Shown: piece by piece, positions 48,872 through 58,045 of the stretch | How the letters are laid out: each line of letters opens with the position of its first letter | Position numbering within the stretch: position 1 is the first letter of the stretch | Origin: Rhodococcus maanshanensis NBRC 100610 | GTDB lineage: Bacteria; Actinomycetota; Actinomycetes; Mycobacteriales; Mycobacteriaceae | DNA: 58,665 nt | Reading direction: 5' to 3' | Assembly (NCBI RefSeq): GCF_001894865.1 | Contig: NZ_BCXA01000046.1 | Coordinates: 1 to 58,665 of the forward strand | The notes under the pieces: model-generated | Databases searched by the model: none | What the model saw: the letters and a program-made list of their open reading frames with translations, nothing else | What the model was told of the DNA's origin: nothing | Translations under genes and position numbers: made by a program

Positions 48872-51800
48872 GAACGCTGGAAGCGCGAGTCCCCGCACTC
48901 CTTCTGTCTTGGCGTCCGAGGCGCCGAACAACGCCCCACTGACCCGTCGGTGGCTGTTCGGCGCCTCAGCCATAGCGTTTCTTCTGGCGTTCCTGCAGGC
49001 TCCCGGCCAGCTGGTCGCCGACACCAAGTTCGACCTCACCCAGAACCCGCTCGGGTTCCTCGAGCGCGCGTCGCACCAGTGGAGTAGCCAGGCACCGCTT
49101 GGCCAGGTGCAGAACCAGGCCTACGGCTACTTCTTCCCGCACGGCGCCTTCTTCAGCCTCGGCGAGCTGGCCCACATCCCACCGTGGATCACCCAGCGCA
49201 TCTGGTGGGCGCTGCTGCTCATCGCGGGGTTCTGGGGCATCATCCGAGTCGCCGAGGCGCTCGGCATCGGCAGCCGCAGCTCCCGGATCATCGCCGCCGT
49301 CGCGTTCGCGCTCTCGCCGCGGGTCCTGACCACCCTCGGATCGATCTCCTCCGAGACCCTGCCGATGATGCTGGCGCCCTGGGTGCTGCTGCCGGTGATC
49401 CTGGCGACCTCGTCGCTCGTGAGTACTTCCGGCCCCCAGGGGGACCAGAAGTACTCACCGGCGCGGCTCGCCGCCCAGTCGGCGCTCGCCGTCGCGCTGA
49501 TGGGCTCGGTCAACGCCGTCGCCACCGCGGCCGCGTGCCTGGTCGCCGCCCTGTGGTGGGCCTCGCACCGCCCGAACCGGCGCTGGTGGATCTTCACCGC
49601 GTGGTGGATCCCGCTCTGCCTGGTCGCGACGGCCTGGTGGATGGTGCCGCTGCTGCTGCTCGGCAAGGTCAGCCCCCCGTTCCTGGACTACATCGAGTCG
49701 TCCGGGGTCACCACCCAGTGGACCAACCTGGCCGAGGTGCTGCGCGGCACCGACAGCTGGACGCCGTTCGTCTCGCCCGAGCGGATCGCGGGCGCGGTGC
49801 TGGTCACCCAGCCCGCAGCGGTCCTGGCGACCGGGCTGATCGCCGCCGCGGGCATGGCCGGCCTGGCGATGCGCTCGATGCCTGCCAAGGGCAGGCTGGC
49901 GCTGATCCTGTTCGTCGGGCTGGCCGGACTGGCCGCGGGCTACGTCGGCGACCTCGGCTCCCCCATCGCCGAGCAGGTCCGGCTGTTCCTCGATTCCGGC
50001 GGCGCCCCGCTGCGCAATGTGCACAAGCTCGAGCCGCTGGTCCGGCTGCCGCTGGTCCTCGGGCTCGCCCACCTGCTCGGCAAGGTGTCGCTGCCCGGAT
50101 CGGTCCCCCGCGCCCGCTGGCGGACCGCGCTCGCGCACCCCGAACGCGAGCCGATGGTCGCGCTGACCAGCCTGATCCTGGTCGCGCTCACCCTCGCGAC
50201 CTCGCTGGCCTGGACCGGCAAGCTCGCCCCGCGCGGCGCCTACCCGGAGGTGCCGGGGTACTGGCACGAGGCCGCGGACTGGCTCGGCGAGCACGCGGCG
50301 GGCAGCTCCCCCGACGGGTCCGACGCGCAGCGCGCGCTGCTGGTGCCCGGCGCGCCGTTCGCCAGCCAGGTGTGGGGGCTGACCAGGGACGAGCCGATGC
50401 AGGCGCTGGCCGACACCCCGTGGGCGGTGCGCGACGCGGTGCCGCTGGTGCCGCCCGGCGCCATCCGCGCCCTCGACTCCGTGCAGCGCCTCGTCGCGGA
50501 CGGCAGCCCATCGGCCGGCCTGGCGGAAACCCTGCTGGGACAGGGCATCGGCTATGTGGTGGTGCGCAACGACCTGGATCCGGAGACGTCCCGCTCGACC
50601 CGTCCTGCGCTGGTCCACCAGGCCATCGACGGGTCGCCCGGGCTGGAGAAGGTCGCTCAGTTCGGTGAGGACGTCGGCGCGGGCGAGGCCGAGGGACTGG
50701 TCACCGACAGCGACCTGAGGCCCCGGTACCCGGCCGTCGAGATCTACCGGGTCACCGGCCCGAACCGACCCGGCGCCGTCGACTCCGGGCCGTTCACCGT
50801 GGACCTGGACGCGGCGCCGCGGGTGCAGGGCGGACCGGAATCGTTGCAGCGCTTGGCCGCCCGGCGCGGCCTCGGCGACACCGGGCTCGACCTGCCTCCC
50901 GGCCCCGTGCTGCTGGCCGCCGACGCCGAGCGAGCCGGACTGCCGGTGGACTCGGTGGTCGTGACGGACACCCCGACCGATCGCGAGACCGACTACGGCC
51001 AGGTCGACAACCACAGCTCGGCGCTGCGCACCCCCGACGACCCGCGGCGCACCCACAACCTGGTGCCGGACTACCCGGTGCCGGGAGCCCCGCTGGTCAC
51101 GGGCGAATGGGACGGCGCGCGGATCACGGTCTCCAGCTCGGCCGCCGACGCCACCCAGCTCGGTGGCACCGCGCCCGGCAACGGACCTGCGGCCACCGTG
51201 GACGGCGACCCGGCGACCGGCTGGTTCAGCAACGGCCTGGAAAGCGCTCTCGGACAGTGGATCCGACTCGACTTCGACGCGCCGGTGACCAGCGGGCTGC
51301 TGAAGCTGCGCACCAGCCCGGGCGCGCTCGGCGTGCCGGTGAAGCAGCTCGAGGTGACCACCCCCAACGGCAGCACCGCCGTCCGTGTCGGCAAGCCGGG
51401 CGAGGTGATCACGGTGTCACTTCCCCCCGGCAAGACGGACTGGCTCAAGGTCACCGCGACCAAGACCGAGGACGGCTCGGTTGGCACCCAGTTCGGGGTC
51501 AGCGAGATCTCCGTCGAGGACTACTCCGATCGCGACGCCCCGGTGGCGGTGCCGATCGCGTTCCGAACCGTGCTGCCGCCGACCCCCACCGGCGCCGCCG
51601 TCGAGGGTTGGGACCTCGGCCAGGAACTGCCCGGCCGGACCGGGTGCGTCGACGCCCCGGACCGGGTGCGGTGCAGCCGGGGACTCGGCCTCGCCCCGGA
51701 GGAGCCGGGCACCTTCCAGCGCACCCTGTCCGTGCCGGCCGCCACCGCGGTGACGCCACAGCTGTTCGTCCGCTCCCGGCAGGGCCCGGCGCTCGACGCG

Positions 51801-53339
51801 CTGCTCGCCGAGCCCGGCCGTGCGCAGGCCGCCGGGCAGGCCGCGGTCGGCGACCTGCGCGGCTCGGCCTTCGCCGCCACCGACGGCGACCTGCGTACCG
51901 CGTGGACCGCATCCGAGGACACCACCAGCGGCAAGGACGCGAAACCGACTCTGACGGTGCGCCTTCCGGAGCCGACACTGGTCACGGGACTGGACCTGAC
52001 CCCGAGCCTCGGCGCCCTCCCCGCCGCGCCGACCACCGTCGCCGTCGACCTCGGCACCGGTCCCCAGGTCCGGAAGCTGAGCGACGACGAACCGATCCGC
52101 CTCGAGCCGGCCGTCACCGACCGCATCGTGCTCAGCCTGGTCGACTGGGAGGACGTTCTCGACCAGACCGCCCTCGGCTTCGCGAAGGTGCAGCCGGCCG
52201 GGCTCGCGGAGATCGGCGTCCTCACCACCAGCGAGGACGGAACCGACCTGGTGGTCGCCGGGACCGGGGTGGAGGAGCAGCCCACCGACCGGACCGTCAC
52301 CGTCGGCTGCGCGGACGGGCCGACGCTCTCGCTCGCCGGACGGACGCTGCGCGCCTCCGTCACCGCGACCGTTGGGCAGCTACGGTCCGGTGCCCCCGTG
52401 CCCGCGACCGTGTGCGCGGACGACACCGGCGACACCGACGAAACCGAGAGCACCACAGTCGATCCCGATGCCCCCGCGGCCGCCGCGATCTCGCTGCCCG
52501 CCGGACGTCAGGACGTCACCGTCGCGCCCGGCGCCGCCTTCTTCGTCGACGGACTGCAGCTCGTCGCCGCCCCCGCGGCCGGAACCCCCGCCGCGCCGGG
52601 GACGCAGGACGCCGTCCGCGTGCCCACCGACGGATGGACCCCCAACGAGCGGTCCCTGCACGTGACCGCCCCCGACGGCGACCGACTGCTGGTGGTGCCG
52701 GAGTCCCACAACATCGGCTGGATCGCCACCGCACCGGACGGCGCCGAACTGTCGCCTGTCGTCGTCAACGGCTGGCAGCAGGGCTGGATCGTGCCCGCGG
52801 GCACCGACGGCACCGTCGTCCTGGAGTTCCCGACCGACCGCTGGTACCGGCTGGGCATCTTCGGCGGCCTGCTGCTGCTGATACCGCTGCTGCTGCTGGC
52901 GGTGCTCCCCGCCCGCCGACGCGTGGTCCCCGGCCCGGCGCCGCGAACCTGGCACGCCGTCACCGTCGGCTACCTCGGGCTGCTCGCGCTCGCCACGGTG
53001 ATCGCCGGGCTGCCTGGCACGATCGTCGCGGCGCTGGTGACCGGGCTGGCACTGGCCCTGCGCGTCCGGCGCGGGCCCGCGAGTGCCGCTCGCATCCTGG
53101 TCGGAACGGCCGGGCTGGGCGCCATGCTCAGCGCCGCCCTGCTCTCCACCGGGCCGTGGCGGGCGATCGACGGCTACGTCGGCCACTCGGTGCTCGTTCA
53201 GCTCCCGGCGCTGGTCGCGGTGGTCGCGGTGGGGCTGGCCGCGTTGCCGCTGGCCGCCTCGCCCCGCGCCTCCCGCGCATTGCGGCGACTCTCCCAGTTC
53301 TTCACCGCGAGGCGGACCGGCTCCTCGACCAGCGCGTAG
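48852..53339 (+). CDS. aftD: Alpha-(1->3)-arabinofuranosyltransferase AftD
   Basis: 1495 aa if the TTG at 48852, inside the DUF2613 gene, is used; later starts near 48909 are possible. The N-terminal ~450 residues are multi-spanning GT-C membrane domain with the acidic motif in APGQLVADTKFDLTQNP and YGYFFPHGAFFSLGELAHIPPW. A long periplasmic part has carbohydrate-binding F5/8C-like modules (TVDGDPATGWFSNGLESALGQWIRLDF; a second at TDGDLRTAWTASE), and the C-terminus has further TM helices (YRLGIFGGLLLLIPLLLLAVLP). AftD adds branching arabinofuranose to arabinogalactan/lipoarabinomannan. It overlaps the convergent acyltransferase gene by 142 nt. Confidence 0.95.
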   Translation: MSTAAAENAGSASPRTPSVLASEAPNNAPLTRRWLFGASAIAFLLAFLQAPGQLVADTKFDLTQNPLGFLERASHQWSSQAPLGQVQNQAYGYFFPHGAFFSLGELAHIPPWITQRIWWALLLIAGFWGIIRVAEALGIGSRSSRIIAAVAFALSPRVLTTLGSISSETLPMMLAPWVLLPVILATSSLVSTSGPQGDQKYSPARLAAQSALAVALMGSVNAVATAAACLVAALWWASHRPNRRWWIFTAWWIPLCLVATAWWMVPLLLLGKVSPPFLDYIESSGVTTQWTNLAEVLRGTDSWTPFVSPERIAGAVLVTQPAAVLATGLIAAAGMAGLAMRSMPAKGRLALILFVGLAGLAAGYVGDLGSPIAEQVRLFLDSGGAPLRNVHKLEPLVRLPLVLGLAHLLGKVSLPGSVPRARWRTALAHPEREPMVALTSLILVALTLATSLAWTGKLAPRGAYPEVPGYWHEAADWLGEHAAGSSPDGSDAQRALLVPGAPFASQVWGLTRDEPMQALADTPWAVRDAVPLVPPGAIRALDSVQRLVADGSPSAGLAETLLGQGIGYVVVRNDLDPETSRSTRPALVHQAIDGSPGLEKVAQFGEDVGAGEAEGLVTDSDLRPRYPAVEIYRVTGPNRPGAVDSGPFTVDLDAAPRVQGGPESLQRLAARRGLGDTGLDLPPGPVLLAADAERAGLPVDSVVVTDTPTDRETDYGQVDNHSSALRTPDDPRRTHNLVPDYPVPGAPLVTGEWDGARITVSSSAADATQLGGTAPGNGPAATVDGDPATGWFSNGLESALGQWIRLDFDAPVTSGLLKLRTSPGALGVPVKQLEVTTPNGSTAVRVGKPGEVITVSLPPGKTDWLKVTATKTEDGSVGTQFGVSEISVEDYSDRDAPVAVPIAFRTVLPPTPTGAAVEGWDLGQELPGRTGCVDAPDRVRCSRGLGLAPEEPGTFQRTLSVPAATAVTPQLFVRSRQGPALDALLAEPGRAQAAGQAAVGDLRGSAFAATDGDLRTAWTASEDTTSGKDAKPTLTVRLPEPTLVTGLDLTPSLGALPAAPTTVAVDLGTGPQVRKLSDDEPIRLEPAVTDRIVLSLVDWEDVLDQTALGFAKVQPAGLAEIGVLTTSEDGTDLVVAGTGVEEQPTDRTVTVGCADGPTLSLAGRTLRASVTATVGQLRSGAPVPATVCADDTGDTDETESTTVDPDAPAAAAISLPAGRQDVTVAPGAAFFVDGLQLVAAPAAGTPAAPGTQDAVRVPTDGWTPNERSLHVTAPDGDRLLVVPESHNIGWIATAPDGAELSPVVVNGWQQGWIVPAGTDGTVVLEFPTDRWYRLGIFGGLLLLIPLLLLAVLPARRRVVPGPAPRTWHAVTVGYLGLLALATVIAGLPGTIVAALVTGLALALRVRRGPASAARILVGTAGLGAMLSAALLSTGPWRAIDGYVGHSVLVQLPALVAVVAVGLAALPLAASPRASRALRRLSQFFTARRTGSSTSA

Positions 53340-54412
53340 CTCGCGGAGGCGACGGCCAGGCTGAGGCAGATCGTCACCACGAGCACAAAGACGAAACTCC
53401 CGCTGAAGGGCACGATGCCGAACACAGGGAAGATGATCGAGAGCACCGCGAGGTGCCAGATGAAGAGCCCATAGGACCAGCGCCCGACCGCGAGCGCGAG
53501 CGGGCTCGCCAGGATCCGGTGCCGCGCGGTGTCGCCGAGCACCAGCGGCGCCAGCAACGCGAACGCGAGCACCGCGCCGAGCGCGATCTTCACCGAGTAC
53601 TGCCACGGTTCCGCGCGCGTGAGCCCTTCCGGCCCAGCGAGATCCGTGCACGAGAGCGCGAACGCGGCCACCGCGATCACCGCCATCCACCCGCGCCTGC
53701 GCGCCAGCCGGTGCGCCGGGCTGTCGACCAGCAGGGCGAGTTCGGCCAACACCATGCCGGCCGCGAACCACGGCAGGTACCCGGGCAACCAGTTGTCGGA
53801 GTGGATGGCGTCCGGCGTCGGCACCGGCACGAAGACCCAGCCGAGACTCGCCACGGCCGCGGCGAGGAGCACCGGGATCCGCAGCCGGGCACTCGCCCCG
53901 CGCAGTCGGACGAAGGCGAGCGCGATCAGCGGGAGCAACACATAGAAGGCCACCTCCACCGACAGGCTCCACATCTGGGTCAGGCCGCCGGTCAGGGTGA
54001 GCGGCACGAACACCTGGACCAGACCCAGGTTCGCCAGCCACACCTGCAGCCCGCCGCCTGCCTCCGGCAGGAACAGCAGGATCAGCACGACCGCCACCCA
54101 GTACGCGGGCAGGATGCGGGCGGCGCGGTGCAGCAGATAGCGCCCGGTCGCGGGCGCCGTGCCCAGCCCGCGGGCCACCGAAGCGTGCGGGCGCCACAGC
54201 AGGAACCCGGACAGCGCGAAGAACAACGCCACCGCCATGTCGAAGCGACCCCAGATGCGGCCGAGCACGGGATCGCCGGTCGCCCCGGTCTGAAAGGCGA
54301 CGTGGGTGACCAGCACGCCGAGCGCGGCGAATCCCCGCATGCCCTCCAACGCGGGGATGAACCCGCGCGATGCGGACACGACCTGCTGCGGGTGGGAAGC
54401 CTCGGTACTCAT
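53198..54412 (-). CDS. Membrane acyltransferase (acyltransferase 3 / OafA family)
   Basis: 404 aa from an ATG at 54412. About ten TM helices with the family signature FIPALEGMRGFAALGVLVTHVAF (His essential in relatives), then FDMAVALFFALSGFLL, RYLLHRAARILPAYW, TQMWSLSVEVAFYVLLPL and LPWFAAGMVLAELALL. Such enzymes move acyl groups onto sugars or lipids at the membrane; the setting next to AftD and DUF3068 suggests an envelope glycan or glycolipid, as for mycobacterial Rv0228 (from memory). The last ~47 codons, Ala/Arg-rich, lie antisense to the end of aftD. Confidence 0.92.
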   Translation of the reverse strand: MSTEASHPQQVVSASRGFIPALEGMRGFAALGVLVTHVAFQTGATGDPVLGRIWGRFDMAVALFFALSGFLLWRPHASVARGLGTAPATGRYLLHRAARILPAYWVAVVLILLFLPEAGGGLQVWLANLGLVQVFVPLTLTGGLTQMWSLSVEVAFYVLLPLIALAFVRLRGASARLRIPVLLAAAVASLGWVFVPVPTPDAIHSDNWLPGYLPWFAAGMVLAELALLVDSPAHRLARRRGWMAVIAVAAFALSCTDLAGPEGLTRAEPWQYSVKIALGAVLAFALLAPLVLGDTARHRILASPLALAVGRWSYGLFIWHLAVLSIIFPVFGIVPFSGSFVFVLVVTICLSLAVASASYALVEEPVRLAVKNWESRRNAREARGEAASGNAASPTATTATSAGS

Positions 54413-54612
54413 TTGCGGACCAGTGTGCCCCAGCCCGGCGTGTCGGACGAGGACACCCGGATGCCGAGACACGGAAATACGGCGTGCCAGCGCAATCGGA
54501 CACTGGACACTGTTACTGTCTGGCTCACTGAGTGTCGCAAGCCGGACGCTCTGCGATCGGTGCCGCCCACGGCAGCACTCGGGCTGACAATGATTGACGA
54601 AGGAGATTCAGC

Positions 54613-55788
54613 ATGGCGGGACGCTCAGGGCCGAGCAGGACACTTGCCTGCATCCTGGTGGGGCTCGGCGCTTTCCTATTGGCTGCCGCTGTCCTCATCC
54701 CGACGTACACGGTCGACAAGCTGAAGAAGACGCCGCTCGACCTCGAGGTCACCACGGTGGCCGAGGGCGTCGGCGAGGTCCTCGACTCGAAGTCGCTCAC
54801 CGCGGGCAAGGCCGTCGTCAACACCAACGTGCCGCTGGTCGCCCAGCGTTACGTCACCGTCGTCGACCCGTCCGACGCCGAGAAGATCACCGTCCAGGCC
54901 GGCCAGACGCTGCGTCGCACCGACAAGCAGGGCGACACCGGCCTGCTGACCGCGACCGTCGACACCGTCACCGTTGACCGGGTCAGCTCCATGCCGATCC
55001 AGGACCCGATCGGGTCGATCCAGACCCAGTCCGACAAGCCGGCCGAAGAGGTCGAGCACACCGGCCTGCAGTACAAGTGGCCGTTCGACGCCGAGCAGCA
55101 GGCGTACCCGTACTTCGACATCAATGCCCGTGCCACCAAGGACATCGACTTCGTCGAGGAGACGGAGATCAACGGCATGAAGGTGTACCACTACAACCAG
55201 AAGGTCGGCCCCGTCGACCTGTCCAAGGTGGTCGCCTCGCCGACGAACAAGCTGACCCTGCCCGCCGCCACCTGGGGCGTCGAGGGCGGCGACGCGCCGG
55301 TCACCATGACCCGCTGGTACGCCAACGAGCGCGACACCTGGGTCGACCCGATCACCGGCGTCGTCGTCAAGGGCCAGGAGAAGCTGTACCAGTACTACGC
55401 CCGCACGGCCGACAAGCCCGAGGTGACCGTCCTCAAGGCCACGCTGCCGTTCAACGAGGACACCATCGAGTACCAGATCGGCCAGGCCAAGGACGGCGCG
55501 GACAAGCTGTCGATGTTCGGCCGCACGGTTCCGATCATCCTCGGCATCCTCGGCCTGATCTCCCTGATCGCCGGCATCTTCCTCGGCGTCCGTGGAGGCA
55601 GCGGACCGAAGACCCCCGCAGCCGCGAACGGCACGGGCACCGCCCCGAGCGGCTCCGCCAACGAGCCCTACGACTCCGGCAACGCGGAGACCGAGCAGTT
55701 CCCGCGTCACGACTGGACCTCGGACAAGACGGAGGAGTTCCCGGCCGTCGACACCCGCGACCAGGAACCGCCGACCACCCGCCTGTAG
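54613..55788 (+). CDS. DUF3068 / PorA-family envelope protein
   Basis: 391 aa from an ATG at 54613 with GAAGGAG upstream. N-terminal TM (LACILVGLGAFLLAAAVLIPTY), a large extracytoplasmic beta-rich domain (LQYKWPFDAEQQAYPYFDINARATKDIDFVEE, GMKVYHYNQKVGPVDLS, ERDTWVDPITGVVVKGQEKLYQYY), a C-terminal TM (VPIILGILGLISLIAGIFLGV) and a disordered acidic tail. DUF3068 proteins are specific to mycolata and related actinobacteria, and the position matches Rv0227c. Function is unsettled; annotations as porin come from family names only. Tandem GGACACT copies (54498-54511) lie in its promoter region. Confidence 0.9.
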   Translation: MAGRSGPSRTLACILVGLGAFLLAAAVLIPTYTVDKLKKTPLDLEVTTVAEGVGEVLDSKSLTAGKAVVNTNVPLVAQRYVTVVDPSDAEKITVQAGQTLRRTDKQGDTGLLTATVDTVTVDRVSSMPIQDPIGSIQTQSDKPAEEVEHTGLQYKWPFDAEQQAYPYFDINARATKDIDFVEETEINGMKVYHYNQKVGPVDLSKVVASPTNKLTLPAATWGVEGGDAPVTMTRWYANERDTWVDPITGVVVKGQEKLYQYYARTADKPEVTVLKATLPFNEDTIEYQIGQAKDGADKLSMFGRTVPIILGILGLISLIAGIFLGVRGGSGPKTPAAANGTGTAPSGSANEPYDSGNAETEQFPRHDWTSDKTEEFPAVDTRDQEPPTTRL

Positions 55789-55799
55789 GCAAAGCACAG

Positions 55800-55846
55800 C
55801 AACGCGAAGGGCCCGCACTCATCTCGAGTGCGGGCCCTTCGCGTTG
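55800..55846 (+). terminator. Hairpin terminator after the DUF3068 gene
   Basis: Perfect 21-bp arms at 55800-55820 and 55826-55846 (core GAAGGGCCCGCACTC / GAGTGCGGGCCCTTC) around a 5-nt loop. Confidence 0.88.
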
Positions 55847-55881
55847 CCGGGCGTAGGTTGGGCGTAGTCGAGAGCGCGCCC

Positions 55882-56637
55882 ATGAGCCAGACCCGTCACC
55901 GCTGCGAGTTCCGCTTCTACGAGGAGCTGAACGACTTCCTGCCGCCCGCGCTGCGCAAGCGCGACTTCCCGCACGACTTCGACGGCACCCCGACGGTGAA
56001 GGACCGGATCGAGTCGCTCGGGGTGCCGCACACCGAGGTCGACCTGATCCTGGTCGACGGCGGCTCCGTCGGTTTCGGGCACCGGCTGTGCGGCGGCGAA
56101 CGGGTGGCGGTCTACCCCGTGTTCGAGCGATTCGACCTGGACGGCCTCACCCGGCTGCGGCCGCTGCCGCTGCGCGAGCCGCGGTTCGCTGCCGACGTGC
56201 ACCTGGGCCGGCTCGCCTCCTATCTCCGCCTGCTCGGCTTCGACTGCCTGTACCGCAACGACTTCGCGGACGACGAGTTGCTCGCGCTCTCGCTCAGCGA
56301 GCACCGGACGGTGCTGACCCGCGACATCGGTCTGCTCAAACGGGCGGCACTGCGACGCGGCGCCTTCCTGCACGAGACCGATCCGCGTCGGCAGCTCCGC
56401 GAGGTGCTGGACCGGTTCCAGCTCGATTCGCGGATCGCACCGCTGACCCGGTGCGCCCGCTGCAACGGACCCGTCGGCCCGGTGCCGAGGCGGGTCGCGG
56501 CGGGGCTGGTGCCGGACAGCGTGGCCCGCGATCAGCACGAGTTCAGCCGCTGCCGTTCCTGCGGCCAGCTGTACTGGCCGGGCAGCCACCTGGTGCGCCT
56601 GCGTCGGCGCCTGGCCGCGGTCGGGGTGCGGCTCTAG
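55882..56637 (+). CDS. Mut7-C RNase-domain protein with N-terminal ubiquitin-like domain
   Basis: 251 aa from the ATG at 55882. The N-terminal ~85 residues look like the Mut7-C-associated ubiquitin/ThiS-like domain (CEFRFYEELNDFLPPALRKRDFPHDFDGTPTVKDRIESLGVP). The Mut7-C PIN-like RNase domain follows (RFAADVHLGRLASYLRLLGFDCLYRNDFADDELLALSL, RTVLTRDIGLLKR with conserved Asp residues), then a zinc ribbon CARCNG ... CRSCGQ. A role in RNA processing is predicted but not proven for bacterial members. The TAG stop is part of a CTAG that borders the inverted-repeat element at 56638. Confidence 0.9.
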   Translation: MSQTRHRCEFRFYEELNDFLPPALRKRDFPHDFDGTPTVKDRIESLGVPHTEVDLILVDGGSVGFGHRLCGGERVAVYPVFERFDLDGLTRLRPLPLREPRFAADVHLGRLASYLRLLGFDCLYRNDFADDELLALSLSEHRTVLTRDIGLLKRAALRRGAFLHETDPRRQLREVLDRFQLDSRIAPLTRCARCNGPVGPVPRRVAAGLVPDSVARDQHEFSRCRSCGQLYWPGSHLVRLRRRLAAVGVRL

Positions 56638-56797
56638 CGCGCGTCTCTCAAATCCCTCCGGATGCACCTGGTGAAACGATCGTCGTCCGGCAAGGCGGAG
56701 GAGGAGCCGATACCGGGTTTGTATCGGCGACGACGACAACGCAGCAGGGCGGCGATCGGGCGCCAGGTGCGCCGAATGTGGATTTGGGAGACGTGCC
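56638..56797. mobile_element. 160-bp MITE-like element with ~51-bp terminal inverted repeats, flanked by CTAG
   Basis: TIR1 (56638-56688) and the reverse complement of TIR2 (56747-56797) align along their length, including CGTCTC-y-CAAATCC, GCACCTGG and CGATCG blocks; the first 18 nt match at 15 positions. A central perfect stem CCGATAC / GTATCGG (56707-56713 / 56721-56727) caps it. CTAG borders both ends (56634-56637, 56798-56801), as expected for a 4-bp target duplication. No ORF is present. It sits exactly between the stop codons of two convergent genes. Confidence 0.72.
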
Positions 56798-58012
56798 CTA
56801 GCTCTCCGTGACGCGCTCAGCGACGCCCTCGGCGCCGCGCAGGGCCGCGACGCTCACCACCGCCGCCGCGAGCGCGGCCGTGACCACCGCGATCGTGATC
56901 AACTGCCGGATCGTCGAGGCGAAAGCCAGGATCAGGGCGACCCCGATCGCCAGCGCCACCCACGCGGCCAGCGCCAGCCGGGTGCGCTCGCGGGCGATCG
57001 CCGACAGCAGTGCCCCCTGCAGCACCGCCAGGCACGCCCCGTCGAGCGCGAACAACCACAGCAGGCCCTGCACCGGCGCGTAGTCCTGCCCGACCAGCAG
57101 CGGCGCCAGCGGCGCGACGAGCGCGACGCCCGCGACCGTGACGGCGCCGAGCCCCACCAGCACGCCGAGCGCCGAGCGCACCGCGCGCGCCGAGTGCGTC
57201 GGGCTGGCCATCCGCGGGTACAGCACCACGCCGACCGCGGCGGGCAGCCAGAATGCCGCCTTCGTCGCCACCGCGCCGAGCGCGTACTGCCCGGCCTGCG
57301 ACTCGTCGAGCACCACCCGGGTCAGCAGCAGGTCCGCCGACGACAGCGCGATCAGCGCCAACTGGACCTGCGAGGCGCGCAGCACCGCGGCGACCCCAAC
57401 CGGAACCGCTCGCTCGACCCCTGCGGCCACGCCCCCGCGGCCGACCAGCACCCGGGTGCCCGCGGCCACCGAGCCCGTCCCGATCGCCGCCACCGTCAGC
57501 GCCGCGCCCGCCCCGCCGCCGACCGCAAGGACCGCGACCGCGGGCACGACCTTCGCGATACCCGTGGCGGCCAGGATCACGCTCAGCTCACCGAACCGGC
57601 CGCGTCCCTGCAGGAGTCCCTGTTCGGTGGCGAGCAGCACCAGCAGCGGCGCGGTGAGCAGCGCGGCGGCCGTCGCCCCGACCCCGGTGTCCAGCACCGC
57701 AGCCACCGGGACCACGAGCGCCGCCGCGATCACCGCGACGATCACCGCGCACCGGCGGCCGAGACCGCGCAGCGCGGCGTCTCCGTTGCCCAGAACCACC
57801 TCGCGGGCGACCACCGTCTGCAGGGCCAGCGCGGGCACCGCGAGGACCAACTGGGCGGCCAGCAGGCTCGCGAACTCGCTGTAGCCGGCGGGCCCCAGCC
57901 AGCGGCTGGCGACCAGCGCCAGCACGTACGAGGCCAGGTTCGCGGTCATCGAGCCGACCGTCACCATCGTCATCCCGGCCACCGCGGAGGTGGCGGCGGG
58001 GCGAGGTGTCAT
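56798..58012 (-). CDS. Polysaccharide/lipid flippase-like membrane protein (MOP superfamily)
   Basis: 404 aa from the ATG at 58012. About 12 TM helices; the opening TMVTVGSMTANLASYVLALVASRWLGPAGYSEFASLLAAQLVL is typical of Wzx/MVF-type polysaccharide transporters, and a second half (LLTRVVLDESQAGQYALGAVATKAAFWLPAAVGVVLYPRM) fits the internal repeat. It probably flips an envelope precursor across the membrane. Its TAG stop lies in the CTAG at the right edge of the inverted-repeat element. It is divergent from the membrane protein at 58046 with only 33 nt between starts. Confidence 0.87.
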   Translation of the reverse strand: MTPRPAATSAVAGMTMVTVGSMTANLASYVLALVASRWLGPAGYSEFASLLAAQLVLAVPALALQTVVAREVVLGNGDAALRGLGRRCAVIVAVIAAALVVPVAAVLDTGVGATAAALLTAPLLVLLATEQGLLQGRGRFGELSVILAATGIAKVVPAVAVLAVGGGAGAALTVAAIGTGSVAAGTRVLVGRGGVAAGVERAVPVGVAAVLRASQVQLALIALSSADLLLTRVVLDESQAGQYALGAVATKAAFWLPAAVGVVLYPRMASPTHSARAVRSALGVLVGLGAVTVAGVALVAPLAPLLVGQDYAPVQGLLWLFALDGACLAVLQGALLSAIARERTRLALAAWVALAIGVALILAFASTIRQLITIAVVTAALAAAVVSVAALRGAEGVAERVTES

Positions 58013-58045
58013 CCGCCCATGATCGCACCCGTTATCGTTCGGACC

